Part shown: piece by piece, positions 1 to 9,143 of the stretch
Layout of the letters: each line of letters starts with the position of its first letter
Numbering within the stretch: position 1 is the first letter of the stretch
NCBI RefSeq assembly: GCF_007828215.1
Contig: NZ_VIUE01000002.1
Span: 310,001-374,000, forward strand
DNA: 64,000 bases
DNA from: Pseudomonas sp. SJZ074
GTDB taxonomy: Bacteria > Pseudomonadota > Gammaproteobacteria > Pseudomonadales > Pseudomonadaceae
Direction of reading: 5' to 3'
Notes under the pieces: generated by a model
Seen by the model: only the letters and a program-made list of their open reading frames with translations
Database searches by the model: none
Told to the model about the DNA's origin: nothing
Program-made: the position numbers and the translations under genes

Positions 1-2
1 TC

Positions 3-260
3 CAGATCGAGGGCAAGACCGGTGAGCTGGTGCTTGACCTGGCAATGGGTGGCACCTTCAACAAAAAGCCGCAGCCGTTTACGGCGGATGTGGCCAATGT
101 GCGCATGAGCATGGGGGCGGAATCGTCCCTGTGCGACATTCCGAAGATCAATGGCAGCCTGTCTGCTGGTGCCCGGATATCGGTCAGCCCATCGGCTCAG
201 GTCGATACGGGGGCCACGGGCAGTTTCGCCAGCGAAGTTTCAACCTCAGGTTGTTCGTGA
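3..260 (+). CDS. 3' end of an unidentified protein
   Basis: Only the last 85 codons are in the window; the start lies to the left. The frame is open from the first bases and ends in TGA. The visible C-terminus is rich in Ser, Gly, Ala and Thr and ends SGCS; it contains two isolated cysteines, the first around residue 60 of the visible part. I recognise no family motif. It converges on the phosphopantetheinyl transferase gene, with a strong hairpin between them, so it is probably not part of that operon. Confidence 0.55.
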   Translation, partial: QIEGKTGELVLDLAMGGTFNKKPQPFTADVANVRMSMGAESSLCDIPKINGSLSAGARISVSPSAQVDTGATGSFASEVSTSGCS

Positions 261-278
261 TCGCTCGGGAAACCTGCC

Positions 279-311
279 AAGCTCAGTTCTCCAGCCGTGA
301 GAACTGAGCTT
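279..311. terminator. Bidirectional hairpin between convergent genes
   Basis: A perfect 13-bp stem (279-291 with 299-311) closes a 7-nt loop, between the stop codon of the left-edge gene and the stop codon of the phosphopantetheinyl transferase gene. No long T run follows on either side, so it may work as a bidirectional or weak intrinsic terminator, or as an mRNA 3'-end stabiliser. Confidence 0.6.
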
Positions 312-315
312 GCTA

Positions 316-999
316 TCAGGGGCAATGTAGCTGCCATTGAACCAACGGTTGTTGCGGGCCGACGATCGCCCCATACGCCAGACAAAAACGCCCGTCCCCT
401 TGTACCTGGCAATAATGAATCTGCCCGCTACTGGCTGGGGGGGCGACCATAACCCGTGCCATCCCGCTCGCCCCCGCCTGCGGGATGACAGAAAAACTCC
501 CGAGCGGTTGCGTCAGCCCCGTACCCCGGGCTTTCAGCCAGGCCTCCTTGATACTCCAGAGCTGGGTAAACCGAGTGACGTAATTGGCTTCGTCAAGCGC
601 CAGCCAGCGTTGCTCATCCGGGTGAAAAAAACGCTGGGCAATCGCCTTTTTTACCGCGACCTTTCCGCTGACGCGTTCCAGATCAACTCCGACCTCATGC
701 TCCCGGCATAGGGCGATTGCGGCCGAGTGAGCGCTGTGGCTCAGGTTGAAATGCAGCCAGGTGTGTTCTGGCAGCCACGGTTTGCCGGTGGCTGTCCTGG
801 CGATGCGCACCTGATCGACCGGGATCGCCAGGTAGGCCGCGAGCACCTGATGCAACCAACGTTGCGCCTGTTGGCGAACCGTCATTTGCGGCAGCGCATC
901 GTTAAAGTGCTGCAGCAGGCAGACACCCTGGCCGTCGATCAACTCAGGCAGGAGATTGCAGCGGTAAATTGATGGTGACTTTGCAACCGGTCTGCTCAT
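316..999 (-). CDS. Sfp/HetI-type 4'-phosphopantetheinyl transferase
   Basis: It should move the phosphopantetheine arm of CoA onto a serine of carrier proteins in the cytoplasm. The protein has the family signatures: an FNLSHS stretch, then GVDLE (magnesium-binding Asp and Glu), then WSIKEAWLKARGTGL, matching the WxxKEA motif. At about 227 residues it has normal Sfp-type length. I chose ATG 999 because longer reading would run far into the kinase gene; this start still overlaps the kinase stop by 56 bases, suggesting co-transcription. As last gene of the exporter/two-component operon, and with an acyl carrier protein 12 kb away in the neighbouring operon, it is the likely activator of that carrier. 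A role for siderophore or lipopeptide synthetases elsewhere cannot be excluded. Confidence 0.85.
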   Translation of the reverse strand: MSRPVAKSPSIYRCNLLPELIDGQGVCLLQHFNDALPQMTVRQQAQRWLHQVLAAYLAIPVDQVRIARTATGKPWLPEHTWLHFNLSHSAHSAAIALCREHEVGVDLERVSGKVAVKKAIAQRFFHPDEQRWLALDEANYVTRFTQLWSIKEAWLKARGTGLTQPLGSFSVIPQAGASGMARVMVAPPASSGQIHYCQVQGDGRFCLAYGAIVGPQQPLVQWQLHCP

Positions 1000-2269
1000 G
1001 GCGATTTTCCAGGGACAAGTAACCGCCATGGCTTTCGGCAATTTGCCGGCACAGGATCAGGCCGATGCCGGTGCCATTGGGTTTGGTGGTGTAGAAAGGT
1101 ACGAACAGATTCTTCGGATTCGTCAAGCCTACGCCTCGATCGAGGACAGTGATCAGTAAGCGCCCTTTCTCCTCGGCCCATTCGATATCGATACTGTCGG
1201 TGCTACTGCCCATCGACTCATCGGCGTTCTTGATCAGGTTGATCAGTAACTGGTGAATCTGTACCCGGTCGAGGTGAGCCATCAACGGACGCGGTCCGCT
1301 CAGGGTAATCACACGGTGGGAAAACAGCAGCGGCAGCTCCGCCACCAGGGCCGTCAAATCCACCCGTTCCTTCAGCGCCGGCGCCAGTTTGCTCAACTGC
1401 CGGTAGCTGCTGATGAACGCGATCAGTTCGCGGGCCCGCCGGTTAATCAGATCGATGCCCTCAGTAAACCCCGCAGGCAAGTTGTCTGAATGATGCCGAT
1501 AGTGCTGTTGCAGCATCTGACTGATGGAGGCGATCGGGCTGAGGGAGTTGTTGATTTCGTGGCTTATCACGCGGAGCAGATCCTGCCAGGCTTTCTGCTC
1601 CTCCTGACGCAACATGTCGTCGACATCACTGACAAACAGCAACACGTTCTGCACACCGTCCACCATGTAGGTGTCACTGGTCACTTTGTACCGACCCGGC
1701 CGCCCCTCATGATCGGACACGACGGGCTGATCCGTATTGGCATTTTGCAAAAGATTGTCCAGTTGCCAGGCGCTGGCCGTATCGCCAATCAACTTGTCCA
1801 GTGAGGTGCCGAGCATCCGCGAGGCCGCATCATTGCACCAGATCAGCCGATGACTGCCGTCCAGGGCATAGATGGCAACCGTGATGTTGGAAATCACCTT
1901 CTGCAGCAGGAAATCCATTTCCCGCTGCTGTTGGCGGTGGCGCGACAACTGGCAGGAAATGTCATTGATCTGCTCAATGACACCCTCGAAAACCCCCGTT
2001 CCGTTGGTCACCCCACGCAGGCTGAAATCTTCCTGCTCCACCGCTTCCAGCAAATTGGATATGACGTTGATTTTGTAGATCAACTGCTGAAAAAAGTGAT
2101 AGCAGAAATACACCGTCGTCACACACAGCACGAACAAGGTGAAAAGCTTGAGGTAAACGGACTGGTCAGGAAAAAACCAAAGCAGCAGGTAGGCAACGAT
2201 TGCGCCGATCGGTGCCAGGCTGCACAGCAACAGGTGGCGTACTTCAAATGACTGAAAAAACTTACGCAT
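944..2269 (-). CDS. NtrY-like membrane sensor histidine kinase with PAS domain
   Basis: This is the sensor partner of the adjacent sigma-54 response regulator. Two membrane segments lie at about residues 12-33 and 40-62 with almost no periplasmic loop, so the signal is probably sensed in or near the membrane. A linker follows, then a PAS-like region (about 120-220), then the H box RVISHEINNSLSPI with His237 as phosphate acceptor. The ATPase part shows LINLIKNADES (N box), DRGVGL and GTGIGL. The start codon overlaps the end of the regulator gene by 8 bases, typical of translational coupling. The signal is unknown; genomic context suggests the exported product or cell-envelope state. Confidence 0.88.
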   Translation of the reverse strand: MRKFFQSFEVRHLLLCSLAPIGAIVAYLLLWFFPDQSVYLKLFTLFVLCVTTVYFCYHFFQQLIYKINVISNLLEAVEQEDFSLRGVTNGTGVFEGVIEQINDISCQLSRHRQQQREMDFLLQKVISNITVAIYALDGSHRLIWCNDAASRMLGTSLDKLIGDTASAWQLDNLLQNANTDQPVVSDHEGRPGRYKVTSDTYMVDGVQNVLLFVSDVDDMLRQEEQKAWQDLLRVISHEINNSLSPIASISQMLQQHYRHHSDNLPAGFTEGIDLINRRARELIAFISSYRQLSKLAPALKERVDLTALVAELPLLFSHRVITLSGPRPLMAHLDRVQIHQLLINLIKNADESMGSSTDSIDIEWAEEKGRLLITVLDRGVGLTNPKNLFVPFYTTKPNGTGIGLILCRQIAESHGGYLSLENRHEQTGCKVTINLPLQSPA

Positions 2270-3674
2270 GACAGATTTTTAGTTTTTCCAGCCGGCGATA
2301 AAAAGCGCTGCGACTAAGCCCCAGTGATTCCGCGGCCTTGACCGCATTGCCGTCATACTGGCGCAGACGCTGTAGCAGTAAGGTTTCTTCGGCTTCGGCC
2401 AGGGTGCACGCGTCCGTCAACCCTAACGACGATTCATTGGCCGGACGTACTTCGCTGCGCGATGATACCGAAGACGGCAGGCAGAGGTCTTCGGCGTCAA
2501 TCACATTGGCGCGACATAGCAACACAGCGCGTTCCAACAAGTGACTCAGCTCCCGGATATTCCCGGGCCATGAATACTCCAACAGCGCCTGGCGCGCCTG
2601 CGGTAACAAGGCTGGCCGGGGTTTGTTGTATTTACGCGCAAAACGTATCAGGAAGCGCTCAGTCAGCGGCTCGATATCTTCCAGCCGTTCGCGAAGCGGC
2701 GGCAGTTGGATTTGAATCAGGTTCATGCGATATAGCAGGTCCTGACGGAACCGCCCCTCCGCCACGGCCTTGTCCAGGTCAGAGTTGGTGGCGGCGATGA
2801 TCCTGCATTGGGTGGTCTGGGTGCGCGAAGACCCGACACGCTCAAATTTCCGCTCTTCCAGCACCCGCAGCAATTTCACCTGCTGTGTCAGGGGCAAGTT
2901 ACCGATTTCATCAAGGAACAACGTCCCCTTGTCTGCCAGTTCGAAACGACCGATACGATTCTCCCGCGCATCGGTAAAGGCACCTTTTACGTGGCCAAAC
3001 ATCTCGCTTTCAAATAACTGCTCGTTGATACACCCCATGTTCACTTCGACGATGCTGTGTTCGGCACGCGAGGAAATCTGGTGAATGTAACGCGCCAGCA
3101 GGCTTTTACCGGTGCCGTTTTCTCCCAGGATCAGAACGCTGGTGTCGGTGCCCGCCACCTTTTCCACCAGGCTGATCAAGCGCTTCATCGCTGGCGAGCG
3201 GACCACCCATTGGCTGTCCATGTCATCTTCGAGTGCCAGCTTGAGCAGCTTGTTTTCTTCCCGCAGGCAGTTGCCTGAACGACGCGCTTGGCTCATCGAA
3301 ATCTGTTGCTGAACGATGCTCAGCAGGCGCTCGTTATCCCAAGGCTTTTGAATGAAGTCGGCCGCGCCCCCTCGCATGGCATTGACGATGATGTCGACAC
3401 TTCCCCACCCCGTCATCGCGACGGCCGGCAGGCAATCATCGAACTTCTTCATCTCGGCCAGCAACTGCAAACCTTCCATGCCTGAGGTGGTGTCTTTCTG
3501 AAAGTTCATGTCCATCAAGACCAGATCGACAGGCTTGGCGGACAAATGCGCAAGCAGGCGATCGGCTTGGGTTTCCAGGGTCACGTCGTACCCTTGCATG
3601 CGCAATAAGATATCGAGGCTGGTCAGGATTCCCGTGTCATCGTCGATAACAAGGATATGTTTCTTATCATTCAT
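2262..3674 (-). CDS. Sigma-54-dependent response regulator (NtrC family)
   Basis: Three domains are visible. A receiver occupies about residues 1-120, with the acidic pocket DDD near residue 11 and phospho-acceptor Asp55 in LVLMDMNF. An AAA+ ATPase has Walker A GENGTGKS, the sigma-54-contact loop as GAFTDA rather than the classical GAFTGA, and Walker B LFLDEIG. A C-terminal Fis-type helix-turn-helix has the pattern GNAVKAAESLGLSRSAFYRRL. An upstream ATG at 3728 overlaps the permease stop, but ATG 3674 has a good AGGA ribosome site and gives the standard receiver N-terminus. It should activate sigma-54 promoters when phosphorylated by the next gene's kinase; one candidate promoter is at 8511-8526. 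Confidence 0.88.
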   Translation of the reverse strand: MNDKKHILVIDDDTGILTSLDILLRMQGYDVTLETQADRLLAHLSAKPVDLVLMDMNFQKDTTSGMEGLQLLAEMKKFDDCLPAVAMTGWGSVDIIVNAMRGGAADFIQKPWDNERLLSIVQQQISMSQARRSGNCLREENKLLKLALEDDMDSQWVVRSPAMKRLISLVEKVAGTDTSVLILGENGTGKSLLARYIHQISSRAEHSIVEVNMGCINEQLFESEMFGHVKGAFTDARENRIGRFELADKGTLFLDEIGNLPLTQQVKLLRVLEERKFERVGSSRTQTTQCRIIAATNSDLDKAVAEGRFRQDLLYRMNLIQIQLPPLRERLEDIEPLTERFLIRFARKYNKPRPALLPQARQALLEYSWPGNIRELSHLLERAVLLCRANVIDAEDLCLPSSVSSRSEVRPANESSLGLTDACTLAEAEETLLLQRLRQYDGNAVKAAESLGLSRSAFYRRLEKLKICHA

Positions 3675-3724
3675 CTCAAGCATCCTGCTTAGAGCGCCTT
3701 GCCCCTGGGGAGCAAGGCAGTCGT

Positions 3725-6154
3725 TCATTCATAACGAATCGCGTCGGCGGGCGACATATTGGTCGCCCGTCGGGACGGAACCCAGACCGCCAGGGCCACC
3801 ACCAGCGTAATCATCAGCGCCACCATCCAGAACAGAAGCACAAAAGGCGTGTTTCCGTTACCCAGGACACGGGTCAGTTTGGGCGCGACGAAAAATGCCA
3901 GCGGCAAGCCGATGATCAGACCGGTCAATAACTGCTTACCGCCCTGGACCATCAGCATACGTAACAAATTACCTTCAGTGGCCCCCATGGCCATGCGCAA
4001 GCCGATTTCCTGGGTACGCTGATTGATCAAGTTGCACATCACCGCATAAATCCCCGTTGCCGCCAGTATCATCGCTACCAGGCCAAACAACATGAAAAGA
4101 TTGGCAATAAAATGCAAGCCGGCTGTATTACGGGCCAAGCGCTCACCCAACGTCTGGATCTGATTGACAGAAAGATCGCTGTCCACCTGACGAACCGCGT
4201 TGACCAGGGCGGGCCCGATCGTTTCCGCGTGCTGGGATCGTAGCACCAGCATCAATGAGGGGGCGGACTGCTGTTCCAGAGAGCGATACACCGTGGTGCG
4301 GTGGCGGAATGCGCTGAAAGGTCGACCATGAATAACACTGGGCGCCACACCGACTACGGTGTACCAGCGCTGGTCATCGGTATCGCGAAAACGCAGGCGC
4401 TTGCCAATCACATCACGCTCGCCCGGCCAGAACTGCTCGGCAAAGGACTGGCTGACGACGACCACCTGTTGTGAGTCCTGGGTATCCCCATGGACAAACT
4501 CCCGCCCCGCCTTAGGCGTAATCCCCATCGCCGACAAGCTACCCGGCATCACCTGCACATCGTTGACCATCGGGTAAGACCAGCGCTCGTTCCTATTGTT
4601 GGTCGATGCGTCGACTTCTACCTGGCGCGGTACGGTGAACTGACCCACGGCACTGGTGGTCAACGCTGCGCTTTCAACGCCGGGGATCGCCGCGACAGCG
4701 TCCTGCAAGCGCTGGTAGAACAGGATACGGCTTGCATCATCAGGGTAACTGTTCGCGTTGAGATGGATTTGTGCAGTCAGGTAGTCACGGGGGTCGACAC
4801 CGTAATCAGCGCGGGTCGCCTGGTAGACCAAGAGTGCGAACAACGCACTGATACACAGGATCGAGCAAGAGAGCCCCACTTCAACGATCACCAGGATCCG
4901 GGAAACCCGACCTGCGCCACGGCTCTGCGCACCACGGGTGCCATCTCGCAGCACCTCATTGAAGTTGCCACGGACGATTTTCCAGGCCGGCAATGCACTG
5001 GTAAGTACGGCGGTGATAACCACCAGGACAAGCGCATTAAGGACCAATACATTATCGAGTGACAGCTGCCACCAGAAAGGAATCTTATTCGGCACGAAAC
5101 CCGGCAGTATCGAATTGGTGATTTCCAACCCCCATGCGGCCAGCAGGACTGCCACGACACCCGATAGCAAACAGATAAACAAGCTCTCCAGCATCATTTG
5201 CAGGACAAGACGCCCTGCGGGAGACCCCAGCGCGACCCGGATGGCGATCTCTTTGGCTCGCTCGGTCGTCCTGGCCAACAATAAATTCCCGACATTGCAG
5301 CACGCCAGCAACAGCACAAAGCAGACGGCAAACAGCATCACGATGAAGATTGGCGTGGTCTCTTCACCCATGAAGTTTTCCTGGAACGTCAATGCCTGGG
5401 CGGAAAGCCCTTTATTGCTTTCCGGGTACTCCGACGCCAATGCCTGCATCACTCTGTTGAGGTCGCGGTTGGCATCCCCAAGGCTCACTCCCGGCTTCAA
5501 ACGTGCGTACACCGACACTTCCGGCGCACCTTTACGCTCCAGGTACTGCGAGGGAGCAAGCTGGGAAGGCAACCACAGATCATGGAAGAAGGGAAAGGCA
5601 AAGTTTTGCGGCATGATGCCGACGATGCGGGTATGTATGCCATTGATCCGGATATCGCGGCCAATCAGTTGCTCGTCGGAAGCGAAGTAGTTTTGCCACA
5701 TGGCATAGCTGATCACCGCGACAGGCTCAGCCCCCGCCTGAACGTCCTCTTGATTGAGCAAACGTCCTCGAAATGGCTGGACAGCGGTATAGGAAAACAG
5801 CTCTGCGGTGTTCCTGATGGCCATGTACGAAACAGCCTTGCTGCCATCGCTGATATCCGCGCGCTCGGCATAGAAATAACCCATGTCCTCGAATTGGGTG
5901 GAGCGCGCCTTGAGATCGCCGTAGTCCATGAAGTTCAGCCCGGAATCACTCAGGCTGACACCGTTCACGGTCGGATTGATCAACACCATACTTTTCCCAT
6001 CAGGATAAGGAAGCGCGGTGAACATGATGGTGTTGATTACTGAAAACATATACAGGGTCAGTGCCAGGCCACAGGACATGATAAGCACGGTCACAAACGT
6101 GAAGCCGGGGCTTTTCAGGAGCAGGCGCAAGGCATAGCGAATATCGAAAAGCAT
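3725..6154 (-). CDS. Large duplicated FtsX/MacB-type ABC permease
   Basis: The 809-residue protein has two repeats of the MacB pattern: one membrane helix near residues 18-40, a large periplasmic MacB_PCD domain, three helices around 270-390, then a further helix near 420, a second periplasmic domain and a final three-helix FtsX block near 690-800. Each FtsX block carries the conserved ERAKEIAIRVALGS or QRTQEIGLRMAMGA loop that contacts the ATPase. A single polypeptide therefore supplies both halves of the pore (ADOP-like architecture). The ATPase stop lies 1 base before its ATG. With the fusion protein and ATPase it should form a mechanotransmission exporter moving a molecule out of the periplasm or inner membrane. 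Confidence 0.85.
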   Translation of the reverse strand: MLFDIRYALRLLLKSPGFTFVTVLIMSCGLALTLYMFSVINTIMFTALPYPDGKSMVLINPTVNGVSLSDSGLNFMDYGDLKARSTQFEDMGYFYAERADISDGSKAVSYMAIRNTAELFSYTAVQPFRGRLLNQEDVQAGAEPVAVISYAMWQNYFASDEQLIGRDIRINGIHTRIVGIMPQNFAFPFFHDLWLPSQLAPSQYLERKGAPEVSVYARLKPGVSLGDANRDLNRVMQALASEYPESNKGLSAQALTFQENFMGEETTPIFIVMLFAVCFVLLLACCNVGNLLLARTTERAKEIAIRVALGSPAGRLVLQMMLESLFICLLSGVVAVLLAAWGLEITNSILPGFVPNKIPFWWQLSLDNVLVLNALVLVVITAVLTSALPAWKIVRGNFNEVLRDGTRGAQSRGAGRVSRILVIVEVGLSCSILCISALFALLVYQATRADYGVDPRDYLTAQIHLNANSYPDDASRILFYQRLQDAVAAIPGVESAALTTSAVGQFTVPRQVEVDASTNNRNERWSYPMVNDVQVMPGSLSAMGITPKAGREFVHGDTQDSQQVVVVSQSFAEQFWPGERDVIGKRLRFRDTDDQRWYTVVGVAPSVIHGRPFSAFRHRTTVYRSLEQQSAPSLMLVLRSQHAETIGPALVNAVRQVDSDLSVNQIQTLGERLARNTAGLHFIANLFMLFGLVAMILAATGIYAVMCNLINQRTQEIGLRMAMGATEGNLLRMLMVQGGKQLLTGLIIGLPLAFFVAPKLTRVLGNGNTPFVLLFWMVALMITLVVALAVWVPSRRATNMSPADAIRYE

Positions 6155-6155
6155 T

Positions 6156-6875
6156 TTATGCTTCCTTCACCAGGGTCAGTTGGCGCGCCTGTTCTCCATC
6201 GCCGACGACCTTTCCGTCGGACAGGACAATATTGCGCTGCGCACGCTCAGCCGAACGAGGGTCGTGGGTCACGATGCAGATCGTGGCCCCTTCTTCATGC
6301 AACTTGTCGAGGATATTCAGTACCGCTTCTGCATTGTTCGAATCGAGGTTACCGGTGGGTTCGTCCGCCAGAAGGATGGACGGGTTACCCACGATGGCCC
6401 GGGCGACAGCGACGCGCTGCTGCTGGCCGCCTGAAAGCTGTGAAGGATAGTGACAACTGCGGTGGGACATGTTGACCTTGGCCAGGGCCTCGGCCACCCG
6501 CTGTTGGCGTTCGGTGTTGGAAATATCACCGCGGTACGTCAGCGGCAGCGCGACATTTTCTTCGATCGTCAGATCGCTGATGAGGTTGAACGACTGAAAG
6601 ATGAAGCCAATGTCCCGGTTACGCACCTGCGCACGCTGTTTCTTGGAAATGTTGTCGACATTTTGCCCTGCCAACTGATAAGTGCCGCTCGAAGCCGTAT
6701 CCAGCAACCCGAGGACTGAAAGCAGCGTCGACTTCCCACAACCGGAGGGGCCCGATATGGCCACGTACTCACCCTTGGAAATGGTCAGCGTGATTTTGCT
6801 GAGCGCATGGGTTTCAATTTCATCGGTGAGGAAAATCTTGTTTAGGTCAGTCAGTTCTACCAAAGGTTCCATCAT
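6156..6875 (-). CDS. MacB/LolD-type ABC exporter ATPase
   Basis: This is the cytoplasmic ATPase of the exporter. It has Walker A GPSGCGKST, Q loop FIFQSFNL, signature LSGGQQQRVAVARAI, Walker B ILLADEPTGNLDS and the H-loop IVTHD. The frame stays open upstream to 6968, but that would overlap the fusion-protein gene; ATG 6875 (or 6872) follows a GGAG site and gives a family-length protein. It lies 43 bases after the fusion protein and is almost fused to the permease gene. Confidence 0.9.
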   Translation of the reverse strand: MMEPLVELTDLNKIFLTDEIETHALSKITLTISKGEYVAISGPSGCGKSTLLSVLGLLDTASSGTYQLAGQNVDNISKKQRAQVRNRDIGFIFQSFNLISDLTIEENVALPLTYRGDISNTERQQRVAEALAKVNMSHRSCHYPSQLSGGQQQRVAVARAIVGNPSILLADEPTGNLDSNNAEAVLNILDKLHEEGATICIVTHDPRSAERAQRNIVLSDGKVVGDGEQARQLTLVKEA

Positions 6876-6918
6876 TACTGTCTCCAGGGCATTGTTCCGG
6901 TAGCCGGCGTGAGCTGCA

Positions 6919-8169
6919 TCAGTTGGCAATTTGAATCTGTTCGGCACCCTGCCAGGCGGTGCTGTCACTGAGAATTATTCTGTCGCCAGCTTTAAGCCCG
7001 CTGGTGATCTGGATGTAGTCAGCAGAACCCTGCCCGAAATCCACTTTCAATTTGGTCGCTGAACGATCTTTTTCATCCAGCCGGTAGAGCGTAGAAGGCA
7101 GGTTATTCTGCGCGAACGGTGGGCGCTCGACATACAACGAATTATTGATTTTCGTCACCGCGATCAATCCATCCACGCTCAGGTCGGGACGTGCCTCCTG
7201 TGGCAGCGGCTGATCGAACGTCACATCGACCTTGACCGTACCGTTGATCACCGCGGGATCAACCCGCGATAACACACCCGGGAACCGGCTCCGGCCCGTG
7301 TTGATCGTGACGGCCTGGCCGACCGCCAGATCGCGCGACTGCAACTCGGGCACTTTGAGCTCGGCGTATAACTCCTTCTCTTTAGCCAGGCGAGCGATAT
7401 CACTGCCGACCGTTACCCGCTGGCCAACCTGAACTTTCACGTCTTGCAAAATGCCATCTATCGGCGATTTAACCTTGAGCGAATCAACCTCCTGCTGACT
7501 CAATGCAACCAACGACTCCATTTTGTTAAGGCGGATAATATTAGCCTTTATTTCTGCCTCGACGCTGAGTCTAAGCGTCTTTAGCCGTCGTTCTTCGAAA
7601 CTTACTTGCTGAGTATACTGCTCCGTCAGAATACGCGTGGTTTCATACTCCAATCTGGGCACCGCCAAAATATACTTTGTCTGGGCAGCGAGGCGCAGTG
7701 AAGAACTAAGTAGCCGGCTCTTCACGTCCAACATCAACGCCTCTTGATTTAGCGTTTTATTTTGCAGCTCGGCGTTTTTGGCCTCGGTTTCTGCTCGAAG
7801 TGCCTTAAGCTCCAGTTGCCGCTCCTGAAGTTGCTGCTCCAACGTCGGGTTACTCATGACCACCAGCAACTCGTCCTTGCTGACCTTCATCCCCGCCTTA
7901 TAAATGACTCGCTCCACCCGAGCGTCAACGTTCGCCGCCACCCAATTGATGTCCAAAGGTAAAAGTACACCATTGCCCCGCACCTCGATGGCAAAGTCAC
8001 CGAACTTAACCTCGGCAACCGTGACGCTGCTGCGAGCAATTTGGTAAGGCGAAAACTGATAGTTGTAGATCACCAGCAGAAGGATCAACAACAAGACACC
8101 ACCCACCATGGCGTTCCTGTGCTTCTTGAGTACACGCTTTTTTCCCTGTTGCGGGATAGAGATATCCAT
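6919..8169 (-). CDS. HlyD/RND-type periplasmic membrane-fusion protein
   Basis: It is the adaptor of the tripartite exporter. A short cytoplasmic tail with basic residues precedes one membrane anchor (GGVLLLILLLVIYNYQF, about residues 23-39). A biotinyl-lipoyl-like region follows, then a long coiled-coil hairpin (about 90-215, rich in Leu, Gln, Lys and Glu), then a beta-barrel and membrane-proximal region. There is no lipobox. The ATG at 8169 is preferred because the upstream extension adds a second hydrophobic stretch and reads through the weak upstream region; its ribosome site is poor. It is first gene of the exporter/two-component operon. No outer-membrane factor gene is present, so a shared TolC-like protein would be needed. 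Confidence 0.82.
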   Translation of the reverse strand: MDISIPQQGKKRVLKKHRNAMVGGVLLLILLLVIYNYQFSPYQIARSSVTVAEVKFGDFAIEVRGNGVLLPLDINWVAANVDARVERVIYKAGMKVSKDELLVVMSNPTLEQQLQERQLELKALRAETEAKNAELQNKTLNQEALMLDVKSRLLSSSLRLAAQTKYILAVPRLEYETTRILTEQYTQQVSFEERRLKTLRLSVEAEIKANIIRLNKMESLVALSQQEVDSLKVKSPIDGILQDVKVQVGQRVTVGSDIARLAKEKELYAELKVPELQSRDLAVGQAVTINTGRSRFPGVLSRVDPAVINGTVKVDVTFDQPLPQEARPDLSVDGLIAVTKINNSLYVERPPFAQNNLPSTLYRLDEKDRSATKLKVDFGQGSADYIQITSGLKAGDRIILSDSTAWQGAEQIQIAN

Positions 8170-8383
8170 AAAAAACACCAATATTAGCCACTTGGATTGT
8201 TTACAGCACATTCCATGCCAAGAGTAGGGAGTGATCATAACCTCTTGATATCCATTGAATAAAATTCTCGGAAAGACGAGAGCAAGTGAAGACCGAGGCC
8301 GCGACGTCTCATTTTCGAAACGGCAGCGAAACGTGCACTACGGATTGGCTGTTATTTATGGGAAAGCCGCATGAAAATCAAAA

Positions 8384-8439
8384 TCCCAATAATGGAACGC
8401 AAGGTAATACCCCGCAAAAAAAGTATCCCGAAAATGGGA
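8384..8439. promoter_or_regulatory. Pair of TCCC-N6-GGGA-type inverted repeats
   Basis: Two similar sites occur: TCCCAATAATGGAA at 8384-8397 and the perfect-arm TCCCGAAAATGGGA at 8426-8439, flanked by AAGT and CTT. Their centres are 42 bp apart, about four helical turns. They lie roughly 75-130 bp upstream of the sigma-54 promoter candidate at 8511, where an NtrC-type activator would bind. Binding by the nearby response regulator is inference. Confidence 0.45.
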
Positions 8440-8510
8440 CTTCAATTTCCCTAAATCGAGAGCAGCACAAAAAGCCCTTAATAAACAGTTGGTTATGATG
8501 ACGCAAAAAC

Positions 8511-8526
8511 TGGCATGGCAATTGCC
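8511..8526 (+). promoter_or_regulatory. Candidate sigma-54 (-24/-12) promoter
   Basis: The sequence TGGCATGGCAATTGCC matches the sigma-54 consensus TGGCACGN4TTGCW at all but the sixth and last positions, with the invariant GG and GC correctly spaced. Transcription would start near 8537, about 60 bases before the AraC-type gene. The 12-bp palindrome TGGCAATTGCCA (8516-8527) is embedded, so a weaker match with the same GG/GC spacing also faces the exporter operon on the other strand. Confidence 0.55.
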
Positions 8527-8597
8527 ATTGCGTGAGGGAGTCACAGCCTATCCGATAATAAAAAACTTCACCATTGGGCCTGCAGAACGGAGTCTGT

Positions 8598-9143
8598 ATG
8601 TGGGACGTTAAAATCTCGAATGCTGAGAAGACCCTCTTTACGCAAAAAATAATGGATGACCTGTACACACGTCATTTTCAAATCTATGGCAAGCATGCAC
8701 ATACGGAAAAGGCGCTGTGCATTGTCACGGTGATCAATTACATGGTCGAAAATATTTCGGAGGAAATCACCTTGGAAGACCTGGAGAAAATCTGTGGTAA
8801 AACCCGATTCGATATTTGTCGCGTGTTCAATCTATTTTATGAGGTCACCCCGATAAAATGGATGTGGAAGGTCCGCCTGGCGTTAGCAAAAGAGTTCATC
8901 AACCTGGCCCCGGAATGGTCATTGACCGACATCAGCTACGCCTGTGGCTTTTCGTCCCTGCCGCATTTTTCTCGAAGCTTCAGCAAGGCCTACAACGAAA
9001 CGCCACTGAGATTCAAACAGGACGTAATGAAATCGACCGGCCAGAAAGTGAAGAAAGAATCCTCCGAATATGATTTTATTTTTGGCATTCAACGAAATGG
9101 TTTCTCACGCAATATGCTGCTCAACAACATAAATTCATTGTAA
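8598..9143 (+). CDS. Small HTH-only AraC-family regulator
   Basis: The 181-residue protein is essentially an AraC DNA-binding domain (about residues 35-140): a first helix-turn-helix around EEITLEDLEKICGKTRFDICRVF and a second ending with the conserved pattern ISYACGFSSLPHFSRSF. There is no room for an N-terminal effector domain, so its activity is probably set by its expression level. ATG 8598 is preceded by CGGAG at proper distance; the earlier TTG is less likely. It sits between the exporter operon and the biosynthetic operon, downstream of the candidate sigma-54 promoter, and may relay the two-component signal to one or both. Relatively AT-rich. Confidence 0.8.
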   Translation: MWDVKISNAEKTLFTQKIMDDLYTRHFQIYGKHAHTEKALCIVTVINYMVENISEEITLEDLEKICGKTRFDICRVFNLFYEVTPIKWMWKVRLALAKEFINLAPEWSLTDISYACGFSSLPHFSRSFSKAYNETPLRFKQDVMKSTGQKVKKESSEYDFIFGIQRNGFSRNMLLNNINSL

